From Lentibacillus salicampi (GTDB taxonomy: Bacteria > Bacillota > Bacilli > Bacillales > Amphibacillaceae): DNA of 64,000 nucleotides. Position numbers and translations under genes: made by a program. Below are positions 1 through 7,959 of the stretch, in pieces (position 1 is the first letter of the stretch; each line of letters begins with the position of its first letter). Where the stretch lies: assembly GCF_004565465.1 (NCBI RefSeq), contig NZ_SRHY01000005.1:1-64000 (forward strand), read 5' to 3'. The notes beneath the pieces are model-generated. The model did not search any database and had not been told where the DNA came from. It saw only the letters and a list, made by a program, of their open reading frames with translations.

Positions 1-133
1 CCCAAATGATCCTAAGACCATTATCTAGGAATATCTCAGAGCGTCCAAGTTATAAACATTCTGAATGCAGGTTTTTTTGTGAATTTATAGGCTAAATGAA
101 AGAGCCTAAATATAGTATACGAGGAGTAATTGA

Positions 134-1150
134 ATGAAAAAACTACTAATCTTAGTATTTGCTGCGCTTTTAGTTGCGCTTGCTGCCTGTGGCGGATCTG
201 ACTCAGCAGACGGTGAATCAGGTTCAGAAGCATCTGTTGATAAACTGGTCTTTGCTGATGCCGGGTGGAACAGTATCAGAGTTCACAATTCGATTATGCA
301 GAAGGTTATAGAAGTGGGTTATGGCATTGATACGGAAGTAACGCCAGGTTCAACTGCCGCAACCATTCAAGGTCTGCGTGAAGGCGATATCGATATTTAC
401 TCTGAAGTATGGACAGACAATGTTAAAGAAGTCTATGCAGAAGCGATTGAAGCTGGAGATTTTGAAAAAGTTTCCGTCAACTTTGATGATAATGAACAGG
501 GCATCTATGTTCCGACATATGTGATTGAAGGCGACGAGGAGCGCGGGATCGAACCAATGGCACCAGATCTGAAAACGGTCGAGGATCTGAAAAAATATCC
601 GGAATTGTTTGAAGACCCTGCAGAACCCGGGAAAGGCCGTTTAATTAATGCACCAAGCGGCTGGGCAGTGGAAAAGGCCATCACACAAAAGATGGAAACG
701 TATGGATTGAATGATACGTTTGTAAACTTTAAGCCTGGTTCAGACGCAGCAATTGTCGCTTCACTTGCCGATGCTTATGAAGCCGGAGAAGCCTGGGTGG
801 GTTATTATTGGTCGCCGACTGCTGTTACTGCGAAATACGACCTGACACTGCTGGAAGAACCAGAGTACGATCCGGAAGTGTACGAAGAAACAAAAGGGAC
901 GGAATTACCGCCAAATGATGTGGTTGTTGCTGTTCATAAAGATATTCCGGATGCGGCGCCGGAAGTTGTGGAATTTTTGAGCAACTATGAAACAAGCAGT
1001 GCGCTGACGGAAGAAGCGCTTGATTACATGAATGAAAATGAAGATGCATCTGCTGAAGAGGCTGCCGCATGGTGGATGAAGGAACATGAAGATTTGTGGA
1101 CCGAGTGGGTTCCTGAAGACGTGGCTGAGAAGGTGAAGGAATCACTATAA
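134..1150 (+). CDS. opuAC: Osmolyte (glycine betaine/proline type) ABC transporter substrate-binding lipoprotein
   Basis: Extracellular lipoprotein that should capture a compatible solute and deliver it to the permease and ATPase encoded just downstream. The 338-residue product starts with a short Lys-rich N-terminus, a hydrophobic stretch and a lipobox LAAC with the lipidated Cys at residue 19. The mature part is an OpuAC-type domain, but it does not contain the Trp arrangement seen in the second OpuAC of this window (49803-50765); its Trp-containing segments read EVWTDN, SGWAVEK and GYYWSP, so the substrate may differ. RBS GAGGAG precedes the ATG. First gene of a binding protein-permease-ATPase operon, the reverse of the usual opuA order. 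Family call is firm, exact substrate is not. Confidence 0.88.
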   Translation: MKKLLILVFAALLVALAACGGSDSADGESGSEASVDKLVFADAGWNSIRVHNSIMQKVIEVGYGIDTEVTPGSTAATIQGLREGDIDIYSEVWTDNVKEVYAEAIEAGDFEKVSVNFDDNEQGIYVPTYVIEGDEERGIEPMAPDLKTVEDLKKYPELFEDPAEPGKGRLINAPSGWAVEKAITQKMETYGLNDTFVNFKPGSDAAIVASLADAYEAGEAWVGYYWSPTAVTAKYDLTLLEEPEYDPEVYEETKGTELPPNDVVVAVHKDIPDAAPEVVEFLSNYETSSALTEEALDYMNENEDASAEEAAAWWMKEHEDLWTEWVPEDVAEKVKESL

Positions 1151-1236
1151 TAGCTTATAAAGCAGCTGGCCTGCCGGTTGGCTGCTTTTCTGATTTTTTC
1201 CGGTAACTTTAAATTGAAAAAGAGGTGTATCGTTTT

Positions 1237-2094
1237 ATGGGCGTCTTTCCGGATATAAGGTTTAAACTCGGTGACTATGTTGAAAAGTTCATAGATTTTC
1301 TGGACCAGTCACTAGAAAGCGTATTTGATTTCATTTACCTGTTTTCGTCTGAAATCATAAGTAGTATAGAAGGCTTTTTACTTTGGATTCCATGGTGGCT
1401 GTTTATTATACTTATTGTACTGTTGGGATGGTATTTCAAATCAATTACTTCAGGTATTCTTTATGGTCTTTTCATATTTCTGACAGGAACGTTCGGACTG
1501 TGGGAAGATTTGATGACAACGATTGCCATCGTCATGACGGCGGTGATTATTTCACTGGCACTCGGGATACCGCTGGGCGTCTGGATGGCTTTCAGTAAAG
1601 GATTTTCGACGGTTATGCGGCCAATACTTGATGCGATGCAGACCATGCCAAGTTTCGTTTATTTAATCCCTGCTATTTTCTTTTTCGGATTAGGAAACAT
1701 ATCTGCCATTTTTGCGACGTTAATTTACGCTATACCTCCCGTTATTAGGCTTACTGAACTGGCCATCCGCGGTGTGGATCAGGAAGTGATTGAATCAGCG
1801 GAATCATTTGGCTCATCGAAAATGCAGATGCTGTTTAAAATACAACTGCCGCAAGCTTTGCCGACCATTATGGCAGGTGTCAACCAGACAACGATGATGG
1901 CACTGGCAATGGTTGTTATCGCATCGATGGTTGGTGCACAAGGTCTGGGTGAGCAAGTGCTTGTGTCGATTAACCAGATTGATATAGCCCTAGGGTTTGA
2001 AGCTGGTATCAGTATTGTATTCCTTGCTATTATTATTGACCGGGTTACCAACGGTCTCGCCGATAAATTCCAGAAGCATAGGAGGCTTAGCTAA
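1237..2094 (+). CDS. opuAB: Osmolyte ABC transporter permease (OpuAB/ProW type)
   Basis: Inner-membrane channel subunit of the importer. The open frame extends to a GTG at 1225, but that GTG is part of the Shine-Dalgarno run AGAGGTG (1221-1227), so the ATG at 1237 is the better start, giving 285 residues. The first third is hydrophobic with several membrane spans. The C-terminal half holds the binding-protein-dependent permease domain, with [15 protein letters not shown] and an EAA-loop segment ([12 protein letters not shown]) that docks on the ATPase. Its stop codon overlaps the ATPase start by one base, so the two are translationally coupled. Confidence 0.9.
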   Translation: MGVFPDIRFKLGDYVEKFIDFLDQSLESVFDFIYLFSSEIISSIEGFLLWIPWWLFIILIVLLGWYFKSITSGILYGLFIFLTGTFGLWEDLMTTIAIVMTAVIISLALGIPLGVWMAFSKGFSTVMRPILDAMQTMPSFVYLIPAIFFFGLGNISAIFATLIYAIPPVIRLTELAIRGVDQEVIESAESFGSSKMQMLFKIQLPQALPTIMAGVNQTTMMALAMVVIASMVGAQGLGEQVLVSINQIDIALGFEAGISIVFLAIIIDRVTNGLADKFQKHRRLS

Positions 2095-3302
2095 TGGATA
2101 CAAAAATAAAGGTCGATCATATATCGAAAATTTTTGGACCCAAACCGAAGTCGATTATTCCCAAAATTAAAAGCGGCATGACGAAGGATGAAATTTTGGC
2201 AGAAACAGGGCACACGGTTGGTGTCTATGATGCTTCGATGGAGATTAATCAGGGTGAGACATTTGTCATTATGGGGCTTTCGGGAAGCGGAAAGTCGACG
2301 TTGATTCGCTGCTTTAATTTATTAAATAAGCCTACAGCTGGCTCCATTTATATTGACGGGGAGGATATTGTGCAAAACAACAAGTCCCAGCTCAAAAAAG
2401 TGCGTCAGGAAAAAGTCGCGATGGTGTTCCAGCATTTTGGTCTCTTCAACCATCGGACGATTATGGCAAATGTCGAATACGGGCTGGAAGTACGTAATAT
2501 TTCCAAAGAGGAACGCCGGGAGATTGCGCAAAAGAATATTGAGATTGTTGGCTTGAAAGGCTACGAAGATAAATATCCTGATGAGCTTTCAGGCGGGATG
2601 CAGCAGCGTGTTGGTCTCGCCAGGGCGCTTGCCAATGACCCGGATATCCTTTTGATGGATGAACCGTTTAGTGCATTGGATCCGCTCATTCGCCGTGAAA
2701 TGCAGCTGGAACTGCTGGATATTCAGGAACGGCTGCAGAAAACGATCATTTTCATTACACATGATGTTAACGAAGCGTTCAAGATTGGTGATCGGGTGGC
2801 TGTTATGAAAGATGGTAAAGTTAATCAGATTGGTTCACCTGAAGAAATTATCGAAAACCCGGCCAACGACTATATTTCAGAATTCATTAAAGATATTGAC
2901 CGGTCGAAAGTGTTTCAGGCGGAAAACATTATGATTAAACCAAATGCTCTTGTTTCCATGAAAGATGGTTTGAATGTTGCCCGGAAAGAAATGGAGGAAA
3001 ATGGCATCTCCAGTGTATTTGTCGTTGACCGCAGCCGGCATGTCAAAGGCATCGTCACGATAGATGATGCGATTCAAGGCCTTAAGGAGAAAAAGTCACT
3101 TGAGGAAACGATGCGTACTGACATCACAACGGTCCAAAAGGATGAATATGTGAATGATTTGATTGCAAAAGCTCTGGAATCAAGCTTTCCACTGGCGGTT
3201 ATAAATGATGAGAAGAAACTGGTCGGCTTTATTCTGCGTGTACATGTATTGTCAGGGCTGGCAGCGGAAGACGTTGAAGAGAGTGACGAATACCATAACT
3301 AA
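2094..3302 (+). CDS. opuAA: Osmolyte ABC transporter ATPase with C-terminal CBS domains (OpuAA/ProV type)
   Basis: Cytoplasmic ATP-hydrolysing subunit, 402 residues. Visible in order: the N-terminal extension typical of OpuAA/ProV, Walker [13 protein letters not shown] signature LSGGMQQR, Walker [13 protein letters not shown], and a switch His in FITHD. From about residue 275 on there are tandem CBS domains, which in the related OpuA of Lactococcus sense ionic strength. RBS GGAGG (2081-2085) with 8-base spacing; start overlaps the permease stop (TAATG). A rho-independent terminator follows, so this ends the operon. Confidence 0.93.
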   Translation: MDTKIKVDHISKIFGPKPKSIIPKIKSGMTKDEILAETGHTVGVYDASMEINQGETFVIMGLSGSGKSTLIRCFNLLNKPTAGSIYIDGEDIVQNNKSQLKKVRQEKVAMVFQHFGLFNHRTIMANVEYGLEVRNISKEERREIAQKNIEIVGLKGYEDKYPDELSGGMQQRVGLARALANDPDILLMDEPFSALDPLIRREMQLELLDIQERLQKTIIFITHDVNEAFKIGDRVAVMKDGKVNQIGSPEEIIENPANDYISEFIKDIDRSKVFQAENIMIKPNALVSMKDGLNVARKEMEENGISSVFVVDRSRHVKGIVTIDDAIQGLKEKKSLEETMRTDITTVQKDEYVNDLIAKALESSFPLAVINDEKKLVGFILRVHVLSGLAAEDVEESDEYHN

Positions 3303-3310
3303 ATACAATA

Positions 3311-3348
3311 AAAAACTGACGGTTGCAGTTGCATCCGCCAGTTTTTTT
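3311..3348 (+). terminator. Terminator of the first opuA operon
   Basis: ACTGACGG pairs with CCGCCAGT (one A-C mismatch) across a 12-base loop and is followed by seven T. Confidence 0.75.
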
Positions 3349-3468
3349 ATGAGATGTAAATATACTTTTTGAGATGTTTTCAATCATGAAATCGGCTCCC
3401 TAAGGTCGACGTGTTTCCTTTATCTCCTGCGGTCCAGTCCGTACGTCGCTAAACGGGCACTTGCGCCT

Positions 3469-4023
3469 TTATTCCTCTTTTGTTACCAGATCCATTTTGC
3501 CTGTTTCCGGATTGATAACAAGGCCGTGAACCCGTACATATGACGGCAACAGGGGATGGTTTCTGACTACGGAAACGCTACCCTTAACAGCGTCTTCAAC
3601 GGTGTTAAAACCTGAAAACTCCTGTTCCAGGTCAACACCGGCATGTGTCAGTGTATGAAGTGTTTCTTCCGGGATATCGTTTTGAAGCAGTTTTTGTTTA
3701 AAAGCGTCCGAATTCATATGTGACATGCCGCAATCGTGATGCCCAATCACCATAACCTGTTCTGCCTTTAGTTCGTAAATCGCAACAAGGATGCTTTTCA
3801 TAACACTGTCGAACGGGTCACGAAGAATTGCACCAGCATTTTTAACCATTTTGACGTCGCCATTGCTGATGTTCAGTGCTTTCGGCAGCAGTTCGACTAA
3901 TCGGGTGTCCATACAAGTGAAAATGACCGTCCGTTTATTTGGAATGTTGTCTGTTTTGTATGATTCGTAGCTTTGATCTTGGACAAACCGTTTGTTAAAT
4001 GCAAGCAGGTCATCAAGGTTCAT
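3469..4023 (-). CDS. Beta-class carbonic anhydrase
   Basis: Zinc enzyme that interconverts CO2 and bicarbonate in the cytoplasm. The 184-residue protein shows both metal motifs of the beta class: CMDTR (Cys ligand plus the Asp-Arg dyad) near residue 37, and GHHDCGMS (His and Cys ligands) near residue 95. Its length fits the short type found in Bacillus (YtiB-like). RBS AAAGGA precedes the ATG at 4023. It is a single gene, convergent with the opuA operon and divergent from narK. The gap 3349-3468 holds a GC-rich stretch (about 3395-3465) that resembles intergenic repeat DNA of this group from memory; no second copy is present here. Confidence 0.9.
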   Translation of the reverse strand: MNLDDLLAFNKRFVQDQSYESYKTDNIPNKRTVIFTCMDTRLVELLPKALNISNGDVKMVKNAGAILRDPFDSVMKSILVAIYELKAEQVMVIGHHDCGMSHMNSDAFKQKLLQNDIPEETLHTLTHAGVDLEQEFSGFNTVEDAVKGSVSVVRNHPLLPSYVRVHGLVINPETGKMDLVTKEE

Positions 4024-4214
4024 GATCGCCAGTCCTTTCTATGATTTTTTGTTAAATAGACTTTGCTGATAACCCTTATAAGTGTTACAAAATCTTCACC
4101 ATGTGTTAGGTTAGACATAGTCAATTTGTGGTAACATTATTATAACAAGATGACACATGATAATAAAATATGAACAAACGATTACAATGTATTTTTTTGA
4201 AAGGGGAGTTACCA

Positions 4215-5369
4215 GTGACACAAACGAAAGGAAGCACGTCAGCATTAGTTTTCTCCACAATTGCCATGATTGTATCATTTACAATCTGGTCCATGATTTC
4301 ACCAATGGCTCAGGATATTAGTGCATTGTATAACTTATCAGCAACTCAAGTTAGTATTTTGGTGGCGGTACCAACTATTCTGGGATCGATAATGAGGATT
4401 CCGCTGGGAATTCTCTCTGACAAATACAGTGGACGAAAAGTCTACACATTAACAATGTTATTTTTGATTATCCCATTAATTGGAGCGAGTTTTGCTGATT
4501 CTTATGGCTGGATGCTATTCTATGCTTTTTTTATTGGCATGGGTGGTACAACGTTTGCGATTGCGATTACATATGTTTCAGGCTGGTATCCGAAAGAAAA
4601 GCAGGGACTGGTACTGGGGATAGCCGGGGTAGGAAATATCGGGACAGCTGTTGCCGGTTTCATTATTCCAGTTATTGTCGCTACCTACAGTATTGATTGG
4701 GCATTTCGTATATTAGCCATAGCAATTGCGATAATGGCTGTCATATTTTACTTTGGAACAAGCGATCGTGAGCAGAGTGGCCAAAAGACATTAAAAAGTG
4801 CATTGGAACCATTAAAGCATCAACAAACCTGGATGCTATCACTTTTCTATTTTCTCACATTCGGTGTATTTGTTGCACTGGGACTTTATTTGCCAACGCT
4901 TCTTCAGGATTTGTATGACTTGACTTCCGTTGACGCAGGACAGCGGGCTGCTATATTTGTCGTTATCGCTACCTTTATTCGACCATTGGGTGGGATGATA
5001 GCAGATAAATTTGATCCAAAAAAACTACTTACGGTCGTCTTCCTGGTGATTGCGGCATGTGCGGCCATTATCGCGTTTACAACTGGCAATGTTATTTTAT
5101 TCACTGTATTTTGTCTGACGATAGCCATTTTTTCAGGAATGGGCAACGGTGTTGTCTTTAAACTTGTGCCGATGGTTTCACAGGGTAATACAGGTGCTGT
5201 TACTGGCATTGTCGGTGCCGCTGGTGGTCTTGGTGGTTTCTTTCCACCAATTGTCCTTGGTGTATTCAAAGATATGACAGGTGGTTATTATCTGGGCTTC
5301 ATCCTGCTGGCGTTATTCAGCCTCGCTTGTTTATGGGTGAACCTGCGTCGCCAGAAACTAGTGAAGTAA
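4215..5369 (+). CDS. narK: NarK-type major facilitator transporter (nitrate/nitrite)
   Basis: Twelve-helix MFS protein of 384 residues. The open frame can be extended to an ATG at 4170, but AAAGGGGAG at 4199-4208 sits 6 bases before the GTG at 4215, which is therefore the likely start. MFS signature LSDKYSGRKVY lies in the loop after helix 2. Gly-rich helices 5 and 11 (GIAGVGNIGTAVAGF and GIVGAAGGLGGFF) match the nitrate-signature helices of the nitrate/nitrite porter family. No nitrate or nitrite reductase genes are nearby, so direction and substrate are inferred only from the family. Confidence 0.78.
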   Translation: MTQTKGSTSALVFSTIAMIVSFTIWSMISPMAQDISALYNLSATQVSILVAVPTILGSIMRIPLGILSDKYSGRKVYTLTMLFLIIPLIGASFADSYGWMLFYAFFIGMGGTTFAIAITYVSGWYPKEKQGLVLGIAGVGNIGTAVAGFIIPVIVATYSIDWAFRILAIAIAIMAVIFYFGTSDREQSGQKTLKSALEPLKHQQTWMLSLFYFLTFGVFVALGLYLPTLLQDLYDLTSVDAGQRAAIFVVIATFIRPLGGMIADKFDPKKLLTVVFLVIAACAAIIAFTTGNVILFTVFCLTIAIFSGMGNGVVFKLVPMVSQGNTGAVTGIVGAAGGLGGFFPPIVLGVFKDMTGGYYLGFILLALFSLACLWVNLRRQKLVK

Positions 5370-5405
5370 ATATTTTTGATTATAGCCGTATAACCTGACG
5401 TGTTG

Positions 5406-5437
5406 CAAAGGACCACATTCATACGTGGTCCTTTTGT
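5406..5437 (+). terminator. Terminator of narK
   Basis: Perfect stem GGACCAC/GTGGTCC, extended by A-T pairs (AAA/TTT), followed by TTTTGTTGTTTT. Confidence 0.85.
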
Positions 5438-5556
5438 TGTTTTAGAAAATAAAGCCATTCAATTTTGCGATGGCGTGATAAAATGTGATTAATAATCTGC
5501 AGGGAAACTGAACGTGTCAACGCCATCATATTACTTTTCAACAGACGGGGTGCATT

Positions 5557-6375
5557 ATGAATAACGATAAAAAGAATCCTGATGTTATAGATGATGATTT
5601 GTATGAAGAGCTGGATGAAGAAGAATTGTATGAGCTTGTGGAACAGGAGCGGCAAAAGGCACTTGAACGTGCTGGAGACGAAACGAAAAATCAAAAGCCC
5701 CGACGACCATTTCCCAAATGGTTGTTTTGGCTGATTGCTGTTGTAATGGTAATGAATGTTGCATCACTTATACCAAGGACATTTTCTTTTCCGGCTATCG
5801 ATTTTTTATTCACATCTGCCCAACTGTCGGCGCAGGAGGACATCCAGACTTATAAAGAGTCGGTTGTTGTTATTGAAACGGACGATTCAAGAGGGACGGG
5901 CTTTTCAGTTACAGCTGATGGAACAATTATCACCAATCACCATGTGGTGGAAGGTGACGATGAAGTCACGGTGGCGTTCCCTGAGGAAGGGCTGTTTGCA
6001 GGTGAGGTTGTAGAGACGTATCCATCTGTTGATTTGGCCGTTCTGAATGTGACCGGAAAAAATTTGCCTCATTTGCAACTTGCAGAAGAAACTGCCTACG
6101 ACCCCGGTACTGAGCAGGTTTATTTTATCGGTAACCCTAGTAACTTTAACGGTATAGCAAACGAAGGCAGAGTGATTGATGAAATTCGTTTAAATGGCTG
6201 GGAAGAGCCGGTAATTATGATGGAGGCACCGGTTTACCGGGGAAACAGCGGCAGTCCGGTGATTAATCAGGATGGAAAAGTGATCGGTGTTGTATTTGCG
6301 ACGCTGCATCACGACACCCATGGCCGGGTCGGTTTATTGATACCAATTGACTATTTCTATGGTCACCATGGCTGA
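5557..6375 (+). CDS. Membrane-anchored trypsin-like serine protease without PDZ domain
   Basis: Probable surface protease of the HtrA/S1 type. The 272-residue chain has an acidic cytoplasmic N-terminus (1-40), one membrane span (about 54-73) and an extracellular chymotrypsin-fold domain. The catalytic triad is readable: His129 in TNHHVV, Asp159 in SVDLAVL and Ser231 in GNSGSP. HtrA proteins of Bacillus are near 400 residues and end in a PDZ domain; this one stops right after the protease domain (VGLLIPIDYF), so it lacks the PDZ. It is monocistronic, with its 3-prime side bordered by repeat DNA. Physiological substrate unknown. Confidence 0.85.
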   Translation: MNNDKKNPDVIDDDLYEELDEEELYELVEQERQKALERAGDETKNQKPRRPFPKWLFWLIAVVMVMNVASLIPRTFSFPAIDFLFTSAQLSAQEDIQTYKESVVVIETDDSRGTGFSVTADGTIITNHHVVEGDDEVTVAFPEEGLFAGEVVETYPSVDLAVLNVTGKNLPHLQLAEETAYDPGTEQVYFIGNPSNFNGIANEGRVIDEIRLNGWEEPVIMMEAPVYRGNSGSPVINQDGKVIGVVFATLHHDTHGRVGLLIPIDYFYGHHG

Positions 6376-6452
6376 TGCGTGTTTAGTGTACAATACTCTG
6401 GGGTAAACCGTATTGAAACTGTGGGAGGTGGCAGGTTATGCTGTATTGTTCA

Positions 6453-6503
6453 ACTCATGGAAGCTTTGCTTGTGCTGGCGTACTGTGGGGTGCCACCGGT
6501 ATT
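6453..6503 (+). repeat. Fragment of long intergenic repeat
   Basis: ACTCATGGAAGCTTTGCTT followed by GTGCTGGCG.ACTG.GGGGT is repeated, with few changes, at 34976-35025 inside the long repeat region upstream of fumC. Only about 50 bases are shared. Confidence 0.7.
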
Positions 6504-6533
6504 CCAACGTGGGATGACGGTCTTTTTTTGAAA

Positions 6534-6769
6534 GATAAGAAAGTATAAAATTTCGGGCTATATGAAGCTCTTTGTCAGCAATAGCCATGTCCAGCTTCGA
6601 CGTACAGGACGTACTAGTGCCGGCGTTGGCACAGGACGTGCCGAACATAGCCGGCCAGCGCCTACCCCCTCGAGGTCTTAAGCAATCATTTTACGTGGCA
6701 AAACACGCCACTACAAATTCATGCTTAAGCTTTTCGGGGGTGAACAAGGCGCCCCGCGCTTTTCTTATC
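6534..6769 (-). repeat. TIR element, copy A (236 bp) carrying a Bacillaceae-1-like double hairpin
   Basis: Starts GATAAGAAA and ends TTTCTTATC, a perfect 9-bp terminal inverted repeat. Near-identical over its whole length to 18288-18523 and, inverted, to 9201-9432. No open frame or transposase is present, so it is a MITE-like or REP-like element. Strand is set by the GUCCU loops. No convincing target-site duplication is seen. Confidence 0.85.
6597..6658 (-). ncRNA. Bacillaceae-1-like RNA motif, copy A
   Basis: On the minus strand, GCCGGC pairs with GCCGGC, enclosing a 5-bp GGCAC/GTGCC stem capped by loop GTCCT; a second hairpin GTAC-GTCCT-GTAC follows after ACTA. Two terminal loops with consensus RUCCU are the defining feature of the Bacillaceae-1 motif described by Weinberg and co-workers. 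Assignment made by eye. Confidence 0.7.
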
Positions 6770-7046
6770 AGCAGATCCTTATTTTTTAGGAGACATCAAA
6801 ATAGCTTTTAAACGTAAAATGTTTGATATTATTAATAGTTGATCCTTCGCAATATACCTCATAAATTTCTTCCTTCTTTATCGCAATCAAAATGATAGAA
6901 TTGAACGTTCGCTATTCGGCCGTTTTGCGTCCTCCGCTGTTATATCATGCCAGTAACGGATTTTTAAAAAAAATGTAATAAACCTGTTCTCGAAACCATA
7001 TGCATGGTACGTTACGATATAATCATATTGGACAAATAATATAGGC

Positions 7047-7082
7047 TGTTCAAAAGTCCGGTTTTATCCGCCTTTTTGAACA
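7047..7082. repeat. End-to-end deletion derivative of the GTTCAAAAAG element
   Basis: TGTTCAAAAGTCCGG is joined directly to TTTTATCC..CTTTTTGAACA. These are the two ends of the 212-bp element at 21863-22074, without the interior. AGGY before the left end and CNCAC after the right end are also shared with that copy. The result can fold as a hairpin. Confidence 0.75.
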
Positions 7083-7174
7083 CTCACTTAAATATAAACA
7101 AAGATGGTGGATAGATCATGAACGTTAATGATTTCAACATACATATCATCATTGAACATGATTCACTGCAAACC

Positions 7175-7203
7175 ACACCCAAAAAGTATGCTCTTAAAAC
7201 GAA
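7175..7203 (+). promoter_or_regulatory. Candidate sigma-I promoter of sigI-rsgI
   Basis: ACACCC (7175-7180) and CGAA (7200-7203) resemble the ACCCC and CGAA elements reported for SigI-dependent promoters. This would give autoregulation, as known for sigI in B. subtilis. The spacing was judged by eye only. Confidence 0.4.
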
Positions 7204-7227
7204 TTTTATAAAGGCTGGGGGTGCTGC

Positions 7228-7959
7228 GTGTTGCCAAGTAGTCAATCCTTAAAGGAAAGCCCCCTTGAAGAAATGGTTGCCATAGCGCAGCAAGGGGATC
7301 AAATTATACAAAATGAGCTTTTAAAATGTTATCAGCCATTTATCGCAAAATGTGTTTCCGAAGTGTGTAAACGTTACATTGATCCTCGAACAGATGATGA
7401 ATTCAGCATTGGTTTAAATGCTTTTAACGAGGCGGTTATGTCGTATTCTCCTGAAAAAGGCAGTTCGTTCCTGACTTTTTCCAGGCTGGTCGTAAAGCGG
7501 AAGGTCATTGATTATATACGCTACGTGCAAAAGACACCGGTTGCCATATCACTGGACGGTCGTTATGATGAAGAACAGATGGAAAACCCTGTCGAGATTC
7601 AGGCGGTTAAGGAATCCTACCGGGAAGAACAGAACGTCTTATTACTCAGAGAGGAAATTATTGATTTTAAAGAAAAACTGCGCAGCTATAAACTGTCATT
7701 AGTTCAGCTGACGGAGGTGTCGCCAAAGCATAAAGATGCACGGGAAACTGCTATAGCGGTGGCAAGAACATTGTATAATGATATTGACTTAAGACATTTT
7801 GTGCAAAAAAAGAAAAAACTGCCACTAAAAAATTTAGCCAAATTGGTGAATGTCAGTAAGAAAACGCTGGAAAGAAACCGAAAATTCATTCTAGCCATTT
7901 TTATTATTCTGGACGAGGATTACACATATCTTAAGGAGTACCTTAAGGGGGTGGGTTAG
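7228..7959 (+). CDS. sigI: RNA polymerase sigma factor SigI
   Basis: Alternative sigma factor of the SigI family (heat and envelope stress in Bacillus, polysaccharide sensing in clostridia). The 243-residue protein has a sigma-70 region 2-like part (TDDEFSIGLNAFNEAVMSY, then FLTFSRLVVKRKVIDYIR), a variable linker, and the SigI-specific C-terminal helix-turn-helix (LKNLAKLVNVSKKTLERNRK). Starts are non-ATG: GTG 7228 or TTG 7231, behind GGGGGTG. The stop overlaps the rsgI start by one base, so sigma factor and anti-sigma factor are made together. Confidence 0.93.
   Translation: MLPSSQSLKESPLEEMVAIAQQGDQIIQNELLKCYQPFIAKCVSEVCKRYIDPRTDDEFSIGLNAFNEAVMSYSPEKGSSFLTFSRLVVKRKVIDYIRYVQKTPVAISLDGRYDEEQMENPVEIQAVKESYREEQNVLLLREEIIDFKEKLRSYKLSLVQLTEVSPKHKDARETAIAVARTLYNDIDLRHFVQKKKKLPLKNLAKLVNVSKKTLERNRKFILAIFIILDEDYTYLKEYLKGVG

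Larger units (their letters stand above)
6376..7174. other. Gene-free stretch before sigI, filled with repeats
   Basis: About 850 bases with no supportable gene. It holds a fragment of a long intergenic repeat (6453-6503), a complete 236-bp TIR element (6534-6769) and a 36-bp end-to-end deletion derivative of a second element type (7047-7082). The remainder (6770-7046) is AT-rich and shows no feature I can name. Confidence 0.8.

Noticed and set aside
6439-6549. 36-codon frame with GGGAGGTGG before its ATG
   Set aside because: The sequence from 6453 is shared with a non-coding repeat at 34976-35025, where the frame is not kept.
7118-7252. 44-codon + strand frame just upstream of sigI
   Set aside because: Weak ribosome binding site, overlaps the candidate sigma-I promoter and the sigI start, and the product resembles nothing known to me.
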